Under the pieces are notes generated by a model. It did no database searches. It had not been told where the DNA came from and saw nothing but the letters and a program-made list of their open reading frames with translations. Positions 9,276 through 17,726 of a DNA stretch of 33,954 bases are shown here, piece by piece. Both the position numbers and the translations under genes were made by a program. Origin of the DNA: a marine gamma proteobacterium HTCC2080 (lineage in GTDB: Bacteria; Pseudomonadota; Gammaproteobacteria; Pseudomonadales; Halieaceae); assembly GCA_000169115.1 (NCBI GenBank), contig AAVV01000021.1:1-33954 (forward strand), written 5' to 3'. Each line of letters opens with the position of its first letter. Position 1 is the stretch's first letter.

Positions 9276-10702
9276 AAGGTCAGCAAAACCCCAAGTGGGT
9301 GCTTAGCCTGCTAATGGTCAGCTGCATCGCTGCTGGACAAGATACGGCGCTGATTCCCGTCAACGTCCCTGATTCTCTTGACCCAAATCAAGGCTCAGGA
9401 TGGCTACGTATTGAGCTCGCAGTGTTGGTAGACAATAGTAGTGAAGTGATCGCCTCGGAAGCATGGCCACCCTACCCTACTACCCAGTATCCCAACAGCC
9501 ATCGTCGCCTAGAGGACGACCAAGTGTTGAAGGCATTGTCTGGGAAATATCCCCAATCTGAGATTATTTCGGAGCCTGATGGCTCAATCACGCTACTTAT
9601 TCCCGACCCTCAGCAGATCGTGGCCAAAGCGAAAGCCGACGCTCTAGCGGCGCAGCAGCAAGAAATCATGCAAAACATGGGGCAAAATTCGAGTAGCAGT
9701 GATGATATCCCAGCGTCCATCGACCAAGCTTCACCGCCACCTGAACCAGCCGAAAATCCTGAGCCAATTGCGTTGGAGATGATCGAGGCTCCTGACAAGC
9801 CTGCAAATGCCGGAGCGGATTGGCTGTCCGCTTTTAATGACCCATCAGTGACAGACATGCCTGACAACTCAGCACTGCCTTCCGCGGATGGTCTGGATCT
9901 TGCCGAGGAAGATACTGCGGAGCCCACAACACCCCTACCAGTATTACCTAAGAGTTTTACAGTCCAACCCGTACAATTGCTGTCCCAGGGTCTTGATCAA
10001 TTGGTTCGAAGCAATCCCGACCGACTCGCGCTGAGCACCTCCTGGTTACAGGCTCCCGAGGTTGCCAACCTACCCATTGTCTTCGACAATTCAGGGGACG
10101 ATCCAGAGTGGCCTCAGCTTCAGGGCTTTGTACAAATTCGCACTGGAGATACGCTAAAAATCGGGGTAAATTTTTGGTGGAATACACAAGCCGCTTACCT
10201 GCCGGAAGGCTTTTACATGACGCCTCCGCCCATGGCTCCTCCACAACGACTATGGCGGGACGAGACGTCATTACTTCCCTTGCCAGGGGCAACGGTCGCA
10301 AAACGACAAGCGACGTTCAAAGCCATCGAAACGCATCTAGACGCCGGGCTACCCTTGATCGAGTTCGTAGACCCCACGACAGGATTTTTTCGAGAGCTCA
10401 CACCAGAGGCAAACGACCAAAACAACTTCTCGCCCCCTGAGACATGGCCCTGGCGGCACTTCATTCACGTAGCCGATACTCGGTCGGTGTCTGAAGGTTC
10501 CATTCGCTATTTCGATCATCCAGTACTCAAGATTATTGCAACCTGGCAAGAGCTAACCTGGGGTGAGGTTTACCAAATAGGCGCTGCGGATCGTGAGCGC
10601 GAAGAGCTTGAGGCTGCTATTGAAGCGGCGCAAAGCGCTGCCGCTGACTCAATCGCAGCGCCGGTAAGTCAGGTGCCGCCTAATAAGCAATCTCTGCGCT
10701 AG
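9272..10702 (+). CDS. csiV: CsiV-like envelope protein
   Basis: The 476-residue product has an N-terminal signal-like segment (VLSLLMVSCIAAG), so it is probably exported to the periplasm. A WLRIELAVLVDN strand follows near residue 44. A low-complexity, acidic and proline-rich middle runs from about 130 to 220. The C-terminal block FIHVADTRSVSEGSIRYFDHP leads into a WQELTWGEVYQIG end. Having this gene directly after mfd, with a conserved YFDHP motif, fits the CsiV family described in Vibrio as a peptidoglycan-binding periplasmic protein affecting cell shape under D-amino acid stress. The assignment is from recalled family features and position; the family has no enzymatic motif. It is coupled to mfd by an ATGA overlap and converges on the MscS gene, sharing a CTAG at the stops. 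Confidence 0.65.
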   Translation: MKGQQNPKWVLSLLMVSCIAAGQDTALIPVNVPDSLDPNQGSGWLRIELAVLVDNSSEVIASEAWPPYPTTQYPNSHRRLEDDQVLKALSGKYPQSEIISEPDGSITLLIPDPQQIVAKAKADALAAQQQEIMQNMGQNSSSSDDIPASIDQASPPPEPAENPEPIALEMIEAPDKPANAGADWLSAFNDPSVTDMPDNSALPSADGLDLAEEDTAEPTTPLPVLPKSFTVQPVQLLSQGLDQLVRSNPDRLALSTSWLQAPEVANLPIVFDNSGDDPEWPQLQGFVQIRTGDTLKIGVNFWWNTQAAYLPEGFYMTPPPMAPPQRLWRDETSLLPLPGATVAKRQATFKAIETHLDAGLPLIEFVDPTTGFFRELTPEANDQNNFSPPETWPWRHFIHVADTRSVSEGSIRYFDHPVLKIIATWQELTWGEVYQIGAADREREELEAAIEAAQSAAADSIAAPVSQVPPNKQSLR

Positions 10703-11826
10703 GCCTTAGGCTCCTGAGGGCCTGCCCCAGAAAGATCAGGCTCGCTGTCTAAAAGTAGCGTGCGTGTAGGGAATGCAACCTCCGCTCCTTGCGCGGAGAT
10801 GATTGACAAGACCTTAAGCAAGACCTCCTGCTTGATGGCATGAAATGTTGCCCAGTCCGTGGTTTTGGTGAATGCGTATATGAAAAAATCGAGGGAAGAC
10901 GGGCCGCAAGCCACAAAATTAACCATGAGTGTTCGACTCAAATCTATCGCTTCATGGGACTCGAGCATCGCTTTAACATCTGCAACAATCCTACCCATGA
11001 CAGCCACGTCGTCGTAACGGATACCGATCGTTTCGTAAATCCGTCGATTGTTCATGCGAGATGGATTTTCCACCGCAACGCTAGAGAAAATCGAATTAGG
11101 AATGTAGAGCGGCCGCTGATCAAATGTCCGGATGCGGGTCATCCGCCAACCGATATCCTCAACTGTCCCCTCAATCTCCCTATCTGGAGAGCGAATCCAG
11201 TCGCCAACCGTGAAGGGACGATCGAGGTAAATGCTGAGCCCTCCCAAAAAGTTAGCCAGTAAATCCCTCGCAGCAAAACCGACGGCAATTCCACCAATAC
11301 CCCCAAAAGCTAGCAACCCCGACACAGACACTCCCAGGGACTGGAGAACCATCAGTAAAACAACAATGCCAACGCTAATGCGGATCAGTCTTAGGGAGGC
11401 GCGTATCGTCGCACGATCATCTGACTGCCGTTTTCCTCGGTGTTCACTCAGCAATTCTGCCTCAGCACCCTTAAGCGCTCGCTGGGCTATCCACGCCAAA
11501 AGTAAAATGAGCGCAGTATCGGCAGCCTGCCTCACCAGCGTCCTAAGTTGATCTGCGCCTTCAAACAACCCCAAAGATAAGTAAACAACAAGCAACCAAA
11601 TAGCCCATTTACTAGGGCGCATGAGGGCGTCTGTGAGGACGTTATCCCAGCGCATCGCGGAACGCTCAGCAGAGCGCTGTAACTGGCCAAGAAGCCGGGT
11701 AATTAAGAGATGACCTAATAGCCCCAGAACCAACAGCATCGCTAGCACCAAGGCTGCGACAGGCAAGTTAAGGTGGGCGGCGAAAGGCGCTAGTTCTTGG
11801 GCGAGAACCTGAGCAGACACGTCCAT
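10699..11826 (-). CDS. MscS-family small-conductance mechanosensitive channel
   Basis: This is an inner-membrane channel that opens under membrane tension to release solutes during hypo-osmotic shock. The 375-residue protein has hydrophobic helices near 22-45, 72-88, 103-120 and 131-152. The Gly/Ala-rich pore helix follows at about 155-185 (LLAFGGIGGIAVGFAARDLL). The beta domain starts at RPFTVGDWI and includes GTVEDIGWRMTRIRTFDQR, the hallmark block of MscS. It has one or two more N-terminal helices than E. coli MscS (286 residues) and resembles the YnaI/YbdG-sized subgroup. It starts 156 bases from lexA, divergently, with no clear ribosome-binding site. Its stop overlaps that of the CsiV-like gene, so there is no room for a dedicated intergenic terminator. 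Confidence 0.92.
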   Translation of the reverse strand: MDVSAQVLAQELAPFAAHLNLPVAALVLAMLLVLGLLGHLLITRLLGQLQRSAERSAMRWDNVLTDALMRPSKWAIWLLVVYLSLGLFEGADQLRTLVRQAADTALILLLAWIAQRALKGAEAELLSEHRGKRQSDDRATIRASLRLIRISVGIVVLLMVLQSLGVSVSGLLAFGGIGGIAVGFAARDLLANFLGGLSIYLDRPFTVGDWIRSPDREIEGTVEDIGWRMTRIRTFDQRPLYIPNSIFSSVAVENPSRMNNRRIYETIGIRYDDVAVMGRIVADVKAMLESHEAIDLSRTLMVNFVACGPSSLDFFIYAFTKTTDWATFHAIKQEVLLKVLSIISAQGAEVAFPTRTLLLDSEPDLSGAGPQEPKA

Positions 11827-11915
11827 AGTTTAAATAGGCATCATTGGAGAAAGCGTGATGCTAACTCACAGCAGAGAGTAAAGGCTACGCTAAAAATACG
11901 CGCGACAACCTCTGG

Positions 11916-11944
11916 GTGACACTCTTATAATTACTGTATATAAT
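11916..11944 (+). promoter_or_regulatory. lexA promoter
   Basis: GTGACA (11916-11921) and a perfect TATAAT (11939-11944) are separated by 17 bases. Transcription would begin near 11951, about 30 bases before the lexA ATG. The -10 lies inside the first SOS box, so bound LexA would block polymerase directly. Confidence 0.75.
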
Positions 11945-11949
11945 GACAG
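11934..11949. promoter_or_regulatory. SOS box 1 (LexA operator)
   Basis: CTGTATATAATGACAG is a perfect match to the gammaproteobacterial LexA consensus CTGT-N8-ACAG, with the AT-rich centre typical of strong sites. It covers the -10 hexamer of lexA, indicating autorepression that is relieved when RecA triggers LexA self-cleavage. Confidence 0.9.
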
Positions 11950-11950
11950 C

Positions 11951-11966
11951 CTGTACATAAAACCAG
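11951..11966. promoter_or_regulatory. SOS box 2 (LexA operator)
   Basis: CTGTACATAAAACCAG keeps the CTG-N10-CAG core, with one departure (CCAG in place of ACAG). Its start is 17 bases from that of box 1. Two tandem operators before lexA is also the E. coli arrangement. This one is probably weaker. Confidence 0.75.
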
Positions 11967-11982
11967 CTCCAGGAGAGCCTCT

Positions 11983-12582
11983 ATGCTCAAGCTAACCGCT
12001 CGCCAAGAACAGGTCCTTGACGTTATCAAGCGCTGTATAGACGACACCGGCTACCCCCCAACTCGAGCAGAAATTGCGCGTGAGCTCAGCTTCAAAAGCG
12101 CCAATGCCGCCGAGGAGCACCTCAAGGCCTTAGCCCGCAAAGGTGCAATTGAGATGATCGCCGGCGCTTCAAGGGGCATCCGTCTCGCAGATACCCAACC
12201 AACAGGACTCGCCGTCGTAGGTCGGGTCGCCGCAGGTTCACCAATCCTAGCTCAGGAGCACATAGAAGAGCGCTGCAGTATTCCCTCGCATTTCTTCAGC
12301 CCTAGGGCAGATTACTTACTGCGGGTATCCGGTGACAGTATGATCAACGCTGGAATTCTCGACGGCGACCTGCTTGCAGTGCACAGCACCCCCGTCGCCG
12401 CTGAACAGCAAATTGTAGTGGCGCGCATTGATGATGAAGTGACCGTGAAAAGACTGCACCGACCCAATAGCCAACACGTTATGCTACTCGCAGAAAACGA
12501 AGACTACGCGCCTATAAAAGTTGACTTAGCGACCCAGGCATTTGCCATTGAAGGGGTCAGTGTTGGTGTGCTTCGACGCTAA
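11983..12582 (+). CDS. lexA: LexA repressor, SOS regulator
   Basis: LexA is the repressor of the SOS DNA-damage regulon and a self-cleaving serine/lysine peptidase. The 199-residue protein has the N-terminal winged helix ([30 protein letters not shown], then [15 protein letters not shown]). The cleavage pair is Ala84-Gly85 in RVAAGSPI. The catalytic Ser119 is in RVSGDSM and Lys156 in [10 protein letters not shown]. These positions are the same as in E. coli. An AGGAG site lies seven bases before the ATG. Two SOS boxes show autoregulation. No sulA-like cell-division inhibitor follows, although lexA-sulA adjacency is common in pseudomonads. The space is instead occupied by a tandem repeat. Confidence 0.98.
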   Translation: MLKLTARQEQVLDVIKRCIDDTGYPPTRAEIARELSFKSANAAEEHLKALARKGAIEMIAGASRGIRLADTQPTGLAVVGRVAAGSPILAQEHIEERCSIPSHFFSPRADYLLRVSGDSMINAGILDGDLLAVHSTPVAAEQQIVVARIDDEVTVKRLHRPNSQHVMLLAENEDYAPIKVDLATQAFAIEGVSVGVLRR

Positions 12583-12662
12583 ACGCTAGGCGTTGGACTT
12601 ATGGGCGGGGCATCGAGATGGGCTCTAGGTTGAGTGACGCCCTGTTGGACGACTAACCGTCG

Positions 12663-12753
12663 GGATCTATGTCTTCGATCTACCAGTTCGATCTACCAGT
12701 TCGATCTACCAGTTCGATCTACCAGTTCGATCTACCAGTTCGATCTACCAGTT
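12663..12753. repeat. 13-bp tandem repeat, six perfect copies plus a degenerate one
   Basis: The unit CGATCTACCAGTT occurs six times without a mismatch from 12676 to 12753. A decayed copy (8 of 13 bases) lies just before it at 12663-12675. Every copy, including the decayed one, contains GATC, giving seven GATC sites at an exact 13-bp period starting at 12664. The array lies between convergent lexA and the small gene at 12753-13022. Its last base supplies one base of that gene's TGA stop. The period is not a multiple of three and no long reading frame needs it, so it is non-coding. Copy number is likely to vary between strains. Function is unknown. Confidence 0.95.
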
Positions 12754-13022
12754 CAATGGACAGTGCGTCCTCCAGCAGCTTTCTTCGATTCCGCAGCTTC
12801 AGCATCGACTTCCACACTGCTCATCTCAGCTAGACGAGCAGCAGCTTGAATACCAGCTTGGATCATGGCTTTTGCCACCTCAAGATTATTTTCCATGAGA
12901 TAGGCTGAAGCCTCTGCAGAAAACTGAATACTGACTAGGGGCTCAACCCCCTCCTCTTCGGCACGCTGCAGCACGATTTCGCCATCACCCAGATCAACAA
13001 TTTCCAACAGAGCAGTAGTCAT
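12753..13022 (-). CDS. Small conserved hypothetical protein
   Basis: The product is 89 residues, soluble and acidic, beginning MTTALLEIVDLGDGEIVLQR. A central SIQFSAEASAYLMENNLEVAKAM segment reads as strand then helix, and the tail is alanine-rich (VDAEAAESKKAAGG). An AAGGA site about seven bases before the ATG supports the start. I recall small unnamed genes between lexA/sulA and topA in Pseudomonas (around PA3009), so this is likely a conserved member of that neighbourhood. It carries no motif that suggests a function. It shares strand with topA but lies 89 bases after the preceding gene. Its stop codon directly abuts the 13-bp tandem array, so expansion of the array could in principle alter the C terminus only if the stop were lost. 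Confidence 0.75.
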   Translation of the reverse strand: MTTALLEIVDLGDGEIVLQRAEEEGVEPLVSIQFSAEASAYLMENNLEVAKAMIQAGIQAAARLAEMSSVEVDAEAAESKKAAGGRTVH

Positions 13023-13111
13023 GTGCTGTCCTTAACCATATGGCCGAGCTTGAATTTTAGCAGTCCAAGAACCTCCATACCACCCGCTTGCTCCTGATTT
13101 TGTAGTTCTGA

Positions 13112-13576
13112 TCAACATTCGTCTAGGCCACTGCTCATACGACTGATAAGTGCCTCAAGTTCTCGACAGCTAGACAGATAATCATCTGCTTGGGGCCTGC
13201 CTACGGTCGATGCTAGGCGTCCAGGGGGCAAGGGCCTCTCAACACCCCGCTCAGGCACGGCCTGTAATACAGCGAGCCAGCCGTGTCGTTCTAGTTCACG
13301 GTACTCCGCAATCTCACTGGGTTCAGCGATACCCAGACCCAGCTTTGGCAAATCTAATGTGCTGTGGGGAGGCTGCTCTGGGAGCGGTGTCAGTCGAACC
13401 ACAGCAAGCAAGAACCATCCGTAAGCGTTCAGCAAGTGCAATCGAACAGCAGGACCAAAGGCCGCTTCAAGAATATTGCTATCAATTCGCTTGAGGCTGA
13501 GCTGTTCGCTCCATGCGCTTAGCAGCAGCCTTGCCATATAGAGCGAATGATTGGCTAACCCCGAAGCACTGCTCAA
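13112..13576 (-). CDS. Conserved hypothetical protein downstream of topA (DUF6586-like)
   Basis: The product is 154 residues and starts at a TTG (13576) only five bases after the topA stop. A GAGGG lies about ten bases upstream, so it is probably translated from the topA transcript. The predicted protein is helical, with LYMARLLLSAWSEQ near the N terminus and the hydrophobic segment LHLLNAYGWFLLAVVRLT around residues 47-64. A C-terminal helix holds CRELEALISRM. The position after topA and the LYxARLLL pattern recall the Pseudomonas PA3010 family (DUF6586), but I cannot verify this. The function of that family is not known. A shorter product from the in-frame ATG at residue 14 is possible. Confidence 0.7.
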   Translation of the reverse strand: MSSASGLANHSLYMARLLLSAWSEQLSLKRIDSNILEAAFGPAVRLHLLNAYGWFLLAVVRLTPLPEQPPHSTLDLPKLGLGIAEPSEIAEYRELERHGWLAVLQAVPERGVERPLPPGRLASTVGRPQADDYLSSCRELEALISRMSSGLDEC

Positions 13577-13581
13577 GCAAC

Positions 13582-16341
13582 TTAGCCCTCAGATAATGGC
13601 TTGGAACCGTCACCGGCGAGACTTGCTCGTTTGGTGGCCGGAGTTTTTTTAGCCACAGCCTTTTTCTTAGCCTTGGCTTTCTTCTTGGGTGCTGCTTTCT
13701 TTTTTGGTGCCTTAGCCGTTCCCGAGACTTGCCAAGCTCCATTGTCAAAAAATGCCTTCCAGCCGGTCGCCTTACCATCAACATCAGTCATGACATATTG
13801 TTCTTTGGTCTTGCGGCTGTAGCGAATCTGGCTTCGATTGCCCGCATCGTCAGTAAGAGGTGCATCGAATAAAAAATGGTATTTTGGATCTATCTCACCT
13901 TGATGCGGCAAAAGCTCGTCAACGAATGGGGGGCGCGTTTCACGATTTTTAGGAAACTTACTCGCAGCGAGGAACAAACCTGATGCTCCGTCTCTCAAAA
14001 TGTAGTGATCCTCAACCTTGATACAATCGAGCTCCGGCATTGGTACGGGATCCATTTTCGGCGGCGCCGCTTCACCACTGCGCAATAGTTTGCGCGTGTT
14101 CTTACACTCCGCATTAGTGCAGCCAAAGTACTTGCCAAATCGACCGGTCTTGAGCTGCATGTCTGCCGCGCATTTATCACACTCAATGGTCGGGCCATCG
14201 TAGCCCTTTATTCGGAATTTCCCGCTTTCAACCTCATAACCGGGGCAATCAGGATTGTTGCCACAAACATGTAATTTTCGCTCCTCATCAATGAGGTAGC
14301 TGTCCATAGCGGTATTGCAGAGCCCACAGCGTCGCTTTTGAAGCAACAACCGAGACTCGGCCTCGTCATCAGCGTCGGCACTGATCGCCTCATCACCGGA
14401 AGTCAAATTAAGCGTGCTCTTGCAGCGCTCTTTGGGCGGCAAGCTGTAGCCAGAGCACCCTAAAAATACTCCGGTACTCGCCGTTCTAATTTGCATAGGG
14501 CGATCGCATGTACCGCAGGGTATCCCCGTCGGTGTTGGATCATTCAGCTGCATGCCACCTGGATCTGGTGAGCCCGCTTGATCTAGCTTTCCCCGAAAAT
14601 CACCGTAGAAGTCGTTGAGCAAATCCTTCCAGTTCAAGCGTCCATCAGCAACGTCATCGAGGTTGGCTTCCATTGAAGCGGTAAAACCATAATCAAGTAA
14701 ATCTGCGAAAGACGCCTGCAGTCGCTGGGTGACAATGTCTCCCATCTTCTCAGCATAAAGACGTCGATTCTCGAGGCGAACGTAGCCGCGGTCTTGGATC
14801 GTAGAAATGATCGCGGCATAGGTTGAAGGCCGGCCAATACTGCGCTTTTCCATCTCTCGAACCAAACTGGCCTCACCGTATCTTGCAGGCGGCTTGGTGA
14901 AGTGCTGCTTGGGGTCTACCTGCTGGAGCTTCAATGTCTCGCCAACCGTCAAAGCGGGCAACTCGGCATCATCGCCTTTACGCGACATGGGCGCTTGAAC
15001 ACGGGTAAACCCATCAAATTCAACAACGCGCCCTCTTGCAGTGAGCCCATAGTCAGCCGCAGCAACTGTTACTGTTGTCGAACGGTAACGTGCGGGGGTC
15101 ATCTGGCAGGCCACGAACTGACGCCAAATCAGCTCATACAGGCGCTCCGCGTCACGCTCCATACCCTGCAGATCATTTTGAGTAACTCTTACGTCTGACG
15201 GGCGAATCGCTTCGTGAGCTTCCTGCGCACCTTCTTTAGACGAGTAACGTAGCGGCGCCTCGGGAAGATAATCCCCAGAATAGTTTTTACCGATGTATTG
15301 CCGACAAGCAGCAACTGCATCATTGCTAAGGTTCGTAGAATCGGTCCGCATGTAGGTAATGTAGCCCGCCTCATATAGTCGCTGAGCTAACGTCATGGTT
15401 TTCTTAACGCTAAACCCAAGGCGCGTACTAGCAGACTGTTGCAATGTTGAGGTGATAAAGGGCGCGCCGGGCTTGCTGCTAGTCTTACGCGCTTCCAGAT
15501 TGCTCACTTCGAAAGTGGCAGCCTCTAGAGCCGCCACTGCCGTCATAGCCTCAGTTTCAGTTTTAGGCGCAAACTTTGCCCCGGCGCGGTACTTAACTTC
15601 AAAGCGAACAGCCTCGAAACCCTCTGGCAACAAATTCGCATGAACTTCCCAATACTCATCGGGAACAAAAGCTCGAATTTCTCGCTCGCGCTCGACCACA
15701 AGCCTTACCGCGACCGACTGAACGCGCCCAGCAGACAGCCCTCGAGCTACTTTAGCCCACAGCAGAGGCGATACCTCGAAGCCCACAACGCGATCTAGAA
15801 ATCGCCGCGCCTGCTGAGCATTGACTCGATTGGTATCCAACTCCGTGGGTTTTTGGAAAGCCTCCTGAATAGCTTTCTTAGTGATTTCGTTGAAAACGAC
15901 GCGCTGATAACGACTCTCATCGCCCCCAATCGCCTCTCTTAGGTGCCAGGCAATCGCCTCTCCCTCTCTATCAAGGTCAGTCGCGAGATAAATTGCATCA
16001 GACTTTTCAGCCAGCCGGCGCAACTCAGAAACAACCTTTTCCTTGCCGGGGAGCACCTCATAACGCGCATTCCAATCGTGATCGGGGTCGATCCCCATGC
16101 GACGGACAAGTTGTTCGCGCTTCTTTTTATCTTGATAGCGCTTCTTTGCCTCTGGGGCCATTTTTCGAGTCAGTGCCGCCTGAGCAGCCCGCTCCTTCGG
16201 ATCTGAGGATGTCGCGCTACCTGATGTGGGCAAATCACGGATGTGCCCGACACTGGACTTGACGATAAAATCGTTGCCTAGGTATTTGTTAATCGTTTTC
16301 GCCTTAGCGGGCGATTCGACAATGACTAGAGATTTTGGCAT
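13582..16341 (-). CDS. topA: DNA topoisomerase I (type IA)
   Basis: TopA relaxes negative supercoils by single-strand passage. I start it at [17 protein letters not shown] (16341), the conserved family start; a longer form from 16407 has no family support. The 919-residue protein shows the Toprim acidic residues Glu9 and D122-x-D124-x-E126 (TDLDREGE) and the catalytic tyrosine Tyr330 in [12 protein letters not shown]. In the C-terminal half are three four-cysteine zinc modules (CGTC...CSGY...C; CGLC...C...C; CDKC...CTNAEC). A very basic Lys/Ala tail ([17 protein letters not shown]) closes the protein, a DNA-binding extension seen in several proteobacterial TopA proteins. A candidate promoter with TTGACC lies about 70 bases upstream. 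Confidence 0.97.
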   Translation of the reverse strand: MPKSLVIVESPAKAKTINKYLGNDFIVKSSVGHIRDLPTSGSATSSDPKERAAQAALTRKMAPEAKKRYQDKKKREQLVRRMGIDPDHDWNARYEVLPGKEKVVSELRRLAEKSDAIYLATDLDREGEAIAWHLREAIGGDESRYQRVVFNEITKKAIQEAFQKPTELDTNRVNAQQARRFLDRVVGFEVSPLLWAKVARGLSAGRVQSVAVRLVVEREREIRAFVPDEYWEVHANLLPEGFEAVRFEVKYRAGAKFAPKTETEAMTAVAALEAATFEVSNLEARKTSSKPGAPFITSTLQQSASTRLGFSVKKTMTLAQRLYEAGYITYMRTDSTNLSNDAVAACRQYIGKNYSGDYLPEAPLRYSSKEGAQEAHEAIRPSDVRVTQNDLQGMERDAERLYELIWRQFVACQMTPARYRSTTVTVAAADYGLTARGRVVEFDGFTRVQAPMSRKGDDAELPALTVGETLKLQQVDPKQHFTKPPARYGEASLVREMEKRSIGRPSTYAAIISTIQDRGYVRLENRRLYAEKMGDIVTQRLQASFADLLDYGFTASMEANLDDVADGRLNWKDLLNDFYGDFRGKLDQAGSPDPGGMQLNDPTPTGIPCGTCDRPMQIRTASTGVFLGCSGYSLPPKERCKSTLNLTSGDEAISADADDEAESRLLLQKRRCGLCNTAMDSYLIDEERKLHVCGNNPDCPGYEVESGKFRIKGYDGPTIECDKCAADMQLKTGRFGKYFGCTNAECKNTRKLLRSGEAAPPKMDPVPMPELDCIKVEDHYILRDGASGLFLAASKFPKNRETRPPFVDELLPHQGEIDPKYHFLFDAPLTDDAGNRSQIRYSRKTKEQYVMTDVDGKATGWKAFFDNGAWQVSGTAKAPKKKAAPKKKAKAKKKAVAKKTPATKRASLAGDGSKPLSEG

Positions 16342-16406
16342 AGATAACGGCTTCGCATCCTTGAGCGCGCAGATTTCCTTCATGAATCCGCAGCTGAAGG
16401 AGCGCA

Positions 16407-16436
16407 TATATACGGTGCGAGTTACCCTGAGGTCAA
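16407..16436 (-). promoter_or_regulatory. Candidate topA promoter
   Basis: On the minus strand, TTGACC (16436-16431, 5/6 to consensus) and TATATA (16412-16407, 4/6) are separated by 18 bases. The start site would fall near 16400, giving a leader of about 60 bases before the topA ATG. Confidence 0.45.
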
Positions 16437-16492
16437 GGGTGAAACCAGAGTTGTTTCAATTTCATCCGCCAAAACGCCGATTAAATCCCGTA

Positions 16493-16942
16493 TCAGTCTG
16501 CCTTCAAACTGCCCGCAACCCCCGACTCAATAAGCTTTTCGACCTGACAGTAGGCGCCCTCTCCGCCTCTCTCGTCCCAAAACACCTGTATATCCTCGTC
16601 ACTGAGAAATATCACTTCAATGTGCTCTGTTACAGCCGTGATGACAGCAGATACCGGATCGCCGCTACGAGACTCCCAACCGACTTTGGAGCGCACCCAC
16701 AACTCAGGCTCTAGACCTCGAATCGCGACATCAAGCCTTCGGCTGTAGCAAACAAGAGATTCATAGGAGGCTCGCTGTAACCGTGCCGGGATGTTTTTCG
16801 GCTCGCGCAGTTGCACCAGAACTCCCGCCTTTCGCGCCCGCTCACGAAAACCCACCACTGCCCGTTGGTGTTTGCTGGGCAATACACTCAACAACGGCCC
16901 TAGCGCCGCGGCGATGGTAATAAAAATAATTATGTAGACCAC
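16493..16942 (-). CDS. Membrane-anchored conserved hypothetical protein
   Basis: The product is 149 residues and begins at a GTG. One N-terminal membrane helix (VYIIIFITIAAALGPLLSVL) is followed by a basic segment (PSKHQRAVVGFRERARKAG) and a soluble cytoplasmic domain containing LWVRSKVGWESR and EVIFLSDEDIQVFWDERGG. Topology from the positive-inside rule: the N terminus is outside and the bulk is cytoplasmic. A similar protein sits next to topA in Pseudomonas as I recall (around PA3012); no function is known to me. It precedes topA on the same strand by 151 bases, which include a topA promoter candidate, and is divergent from the universal stress gene. Confidence 0.8.
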   Translation of the reverse strand: MVYIIIFITIAAALGPLLSVLPSKHQRAVVGFRERARKAGVLVQLREPKNIPARLQRASYESLVCYSRRLDVAIRGLEPELWVRSKVGWESRSGDPVSAVITAVTEHIEVIFLSDEDIQVFWDERGGEGAYCQVEKLIESGVAGSLKAD

Positions 16943-17018
16943 TTCGGAGGCATCCCTATGCTAGATTGTCAGGATAAACCAAAGGCGCCAGAGAGCGCGA
17001 TTTATCGAGAATTGGGTT

Positions 17019-17465
17019 ATGGCATATCAAAAAATTCTTGTGGCAGTCGATTTGGGTGCAACGACAGACCGTTTGTTGACCGCGGCTAAAGGCATTATGG
17101 ATGATTCAGGGTCGGAGCTACACGTGCTCCATGTCGTGGAGCCCATCAATATCAGCTACGGCGCTGACATCCCCATGGACCTCTCTACCATCCAAGATGA
17201 AATCTACGAGCAGGCTTCCGAGCAGCTAACGAATTACTGTCAACACTACGGTGTTCCAGAATTACAAAGACATCTGGTCATCGGCCATCCTGAGGCCGAG
17301 ATCGCTAGCGCTGCAAAACGCCTCCATGTCGACGTGATCGCTGTGGGAAGACATGCACGTTATGGGCTCGCCCTACTTTTAGGCTCGACCACGGATGGTG
17401 TGTTACACCACGCCGGTTGTGATGTATTGGCGGTGCATGTTGACCAACCGGAGGAGCCCTCCTAG
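17019..17465 (+). CDS. Universal stress protein (UspA superfamily)
   Basis: This is a small cytoplasmic alpha/beta protein of 148 residues, typical for a single Usp domain, linked in the family to survival under starvation and stress. It opens MAYQKILVAVDLGATTDRLL. The nucleotide-loop region is AVGRHARYGLALLLGSTTDGVL. In ATP-binding relatives the first part of this loop reads GxxG; here the second glycine is alanine (GRHA). The later GS of LLLGST is kept, so ATP binding is uncertain. The end CDVLAVHV is the usual last strand. It is divergent from the membrane hypothetical (76-base gap), and its stop overlaps that of the glutaredoxin-like gene through a shared CTAG. Confidence 0.93.
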   Translation: MAYQKILVAVDLGATTDRLLTAAKGIMDDSGSELHVLHVVEPINISYGADIPMDLSTIQDEIYEQASEQLTNYCQHYGVPELQRHLVIGHPEAEIASAAKRLHVDVIAVGRHARYGLALLLGSTTDGVLHHAGCDVLAVHVDQPEEPS

Positions 17466-17695
17466 GCGTTTTGATTCAACCAATGCGAAAGTGCCTGACC
17501 ATCAAAAGGCCATCCCAGCTCGCGTCCTTGCTCATCTGCTACTACGGGTATTCTGATACCGTAACGCTGAATTAGCGCAAGGTCTTCCTCAATGTCGACA
17601 GCACAAAAGTGCACTCCGACCGCCAGCAAGATACTTTCTGCATGCTCACATAAATGGCAGCCAGCGGTCGTGTAAAATAGCAATGGCTTAGTCAC
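17462..17695 (-). CDS. Glutaredoxin-like (DUF836-type) thiol protein
   Basis: The 77-residue product has a thioredoxin fold. It begins at a GTG with a strong AAGGAG nine bases upstream. The redox motif is C13-H-L-C16 in TTAGCHLCEHAE, and the cis-proline loop is RIPVVAD. This matches the short glutaredoxin-like family PF05768 found in many proteobacteria. The family is presumed to take part in thiol-disulfide exchange, but individual substrates are unknown. It converges on the universal stress gene and is divergent from the methyltransferase gene, whose start is only about 31 bases away. Confidence 0.88.
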   Translation of the reverse strand: MTKPLLFYTTAGCHLCEHAESILLAVGVHFCAVDIEEDLALIQRYGIRIPVVADEQGRELGWPFDGQALSHWLNQNA

Positions 17696-17726
17696 TCAAC
17701 CCAACTCCTTGGTTAACTTTAATTTT

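Noticed and set aside
12582-12594. AACGC-TAG-GCGTT hairpin at the lexA stop as a terminator
   Set aside because: A five-pair stem without a following T-run is not a convincing intrinsic terminator.
12663-12753. Array considered as a CRISPR, plasmid iterons or an origin unwinding element
   Set aside because: There are no spacers between units, no cas genes, no rep gene, no recognisable DnaA boxes nearby, and the unit is about half G+C whereas origin 13-mers are AT-rich.
12634-12849. Plus-strand frame of 71 codons with repeated YQFDLPV and RSTSS units
   Set aside because: Its repetitive sequence comes only from the 13-bp array read through frames. It has no ribosome-binding site and overlaps the small conserved gene on the other strand.
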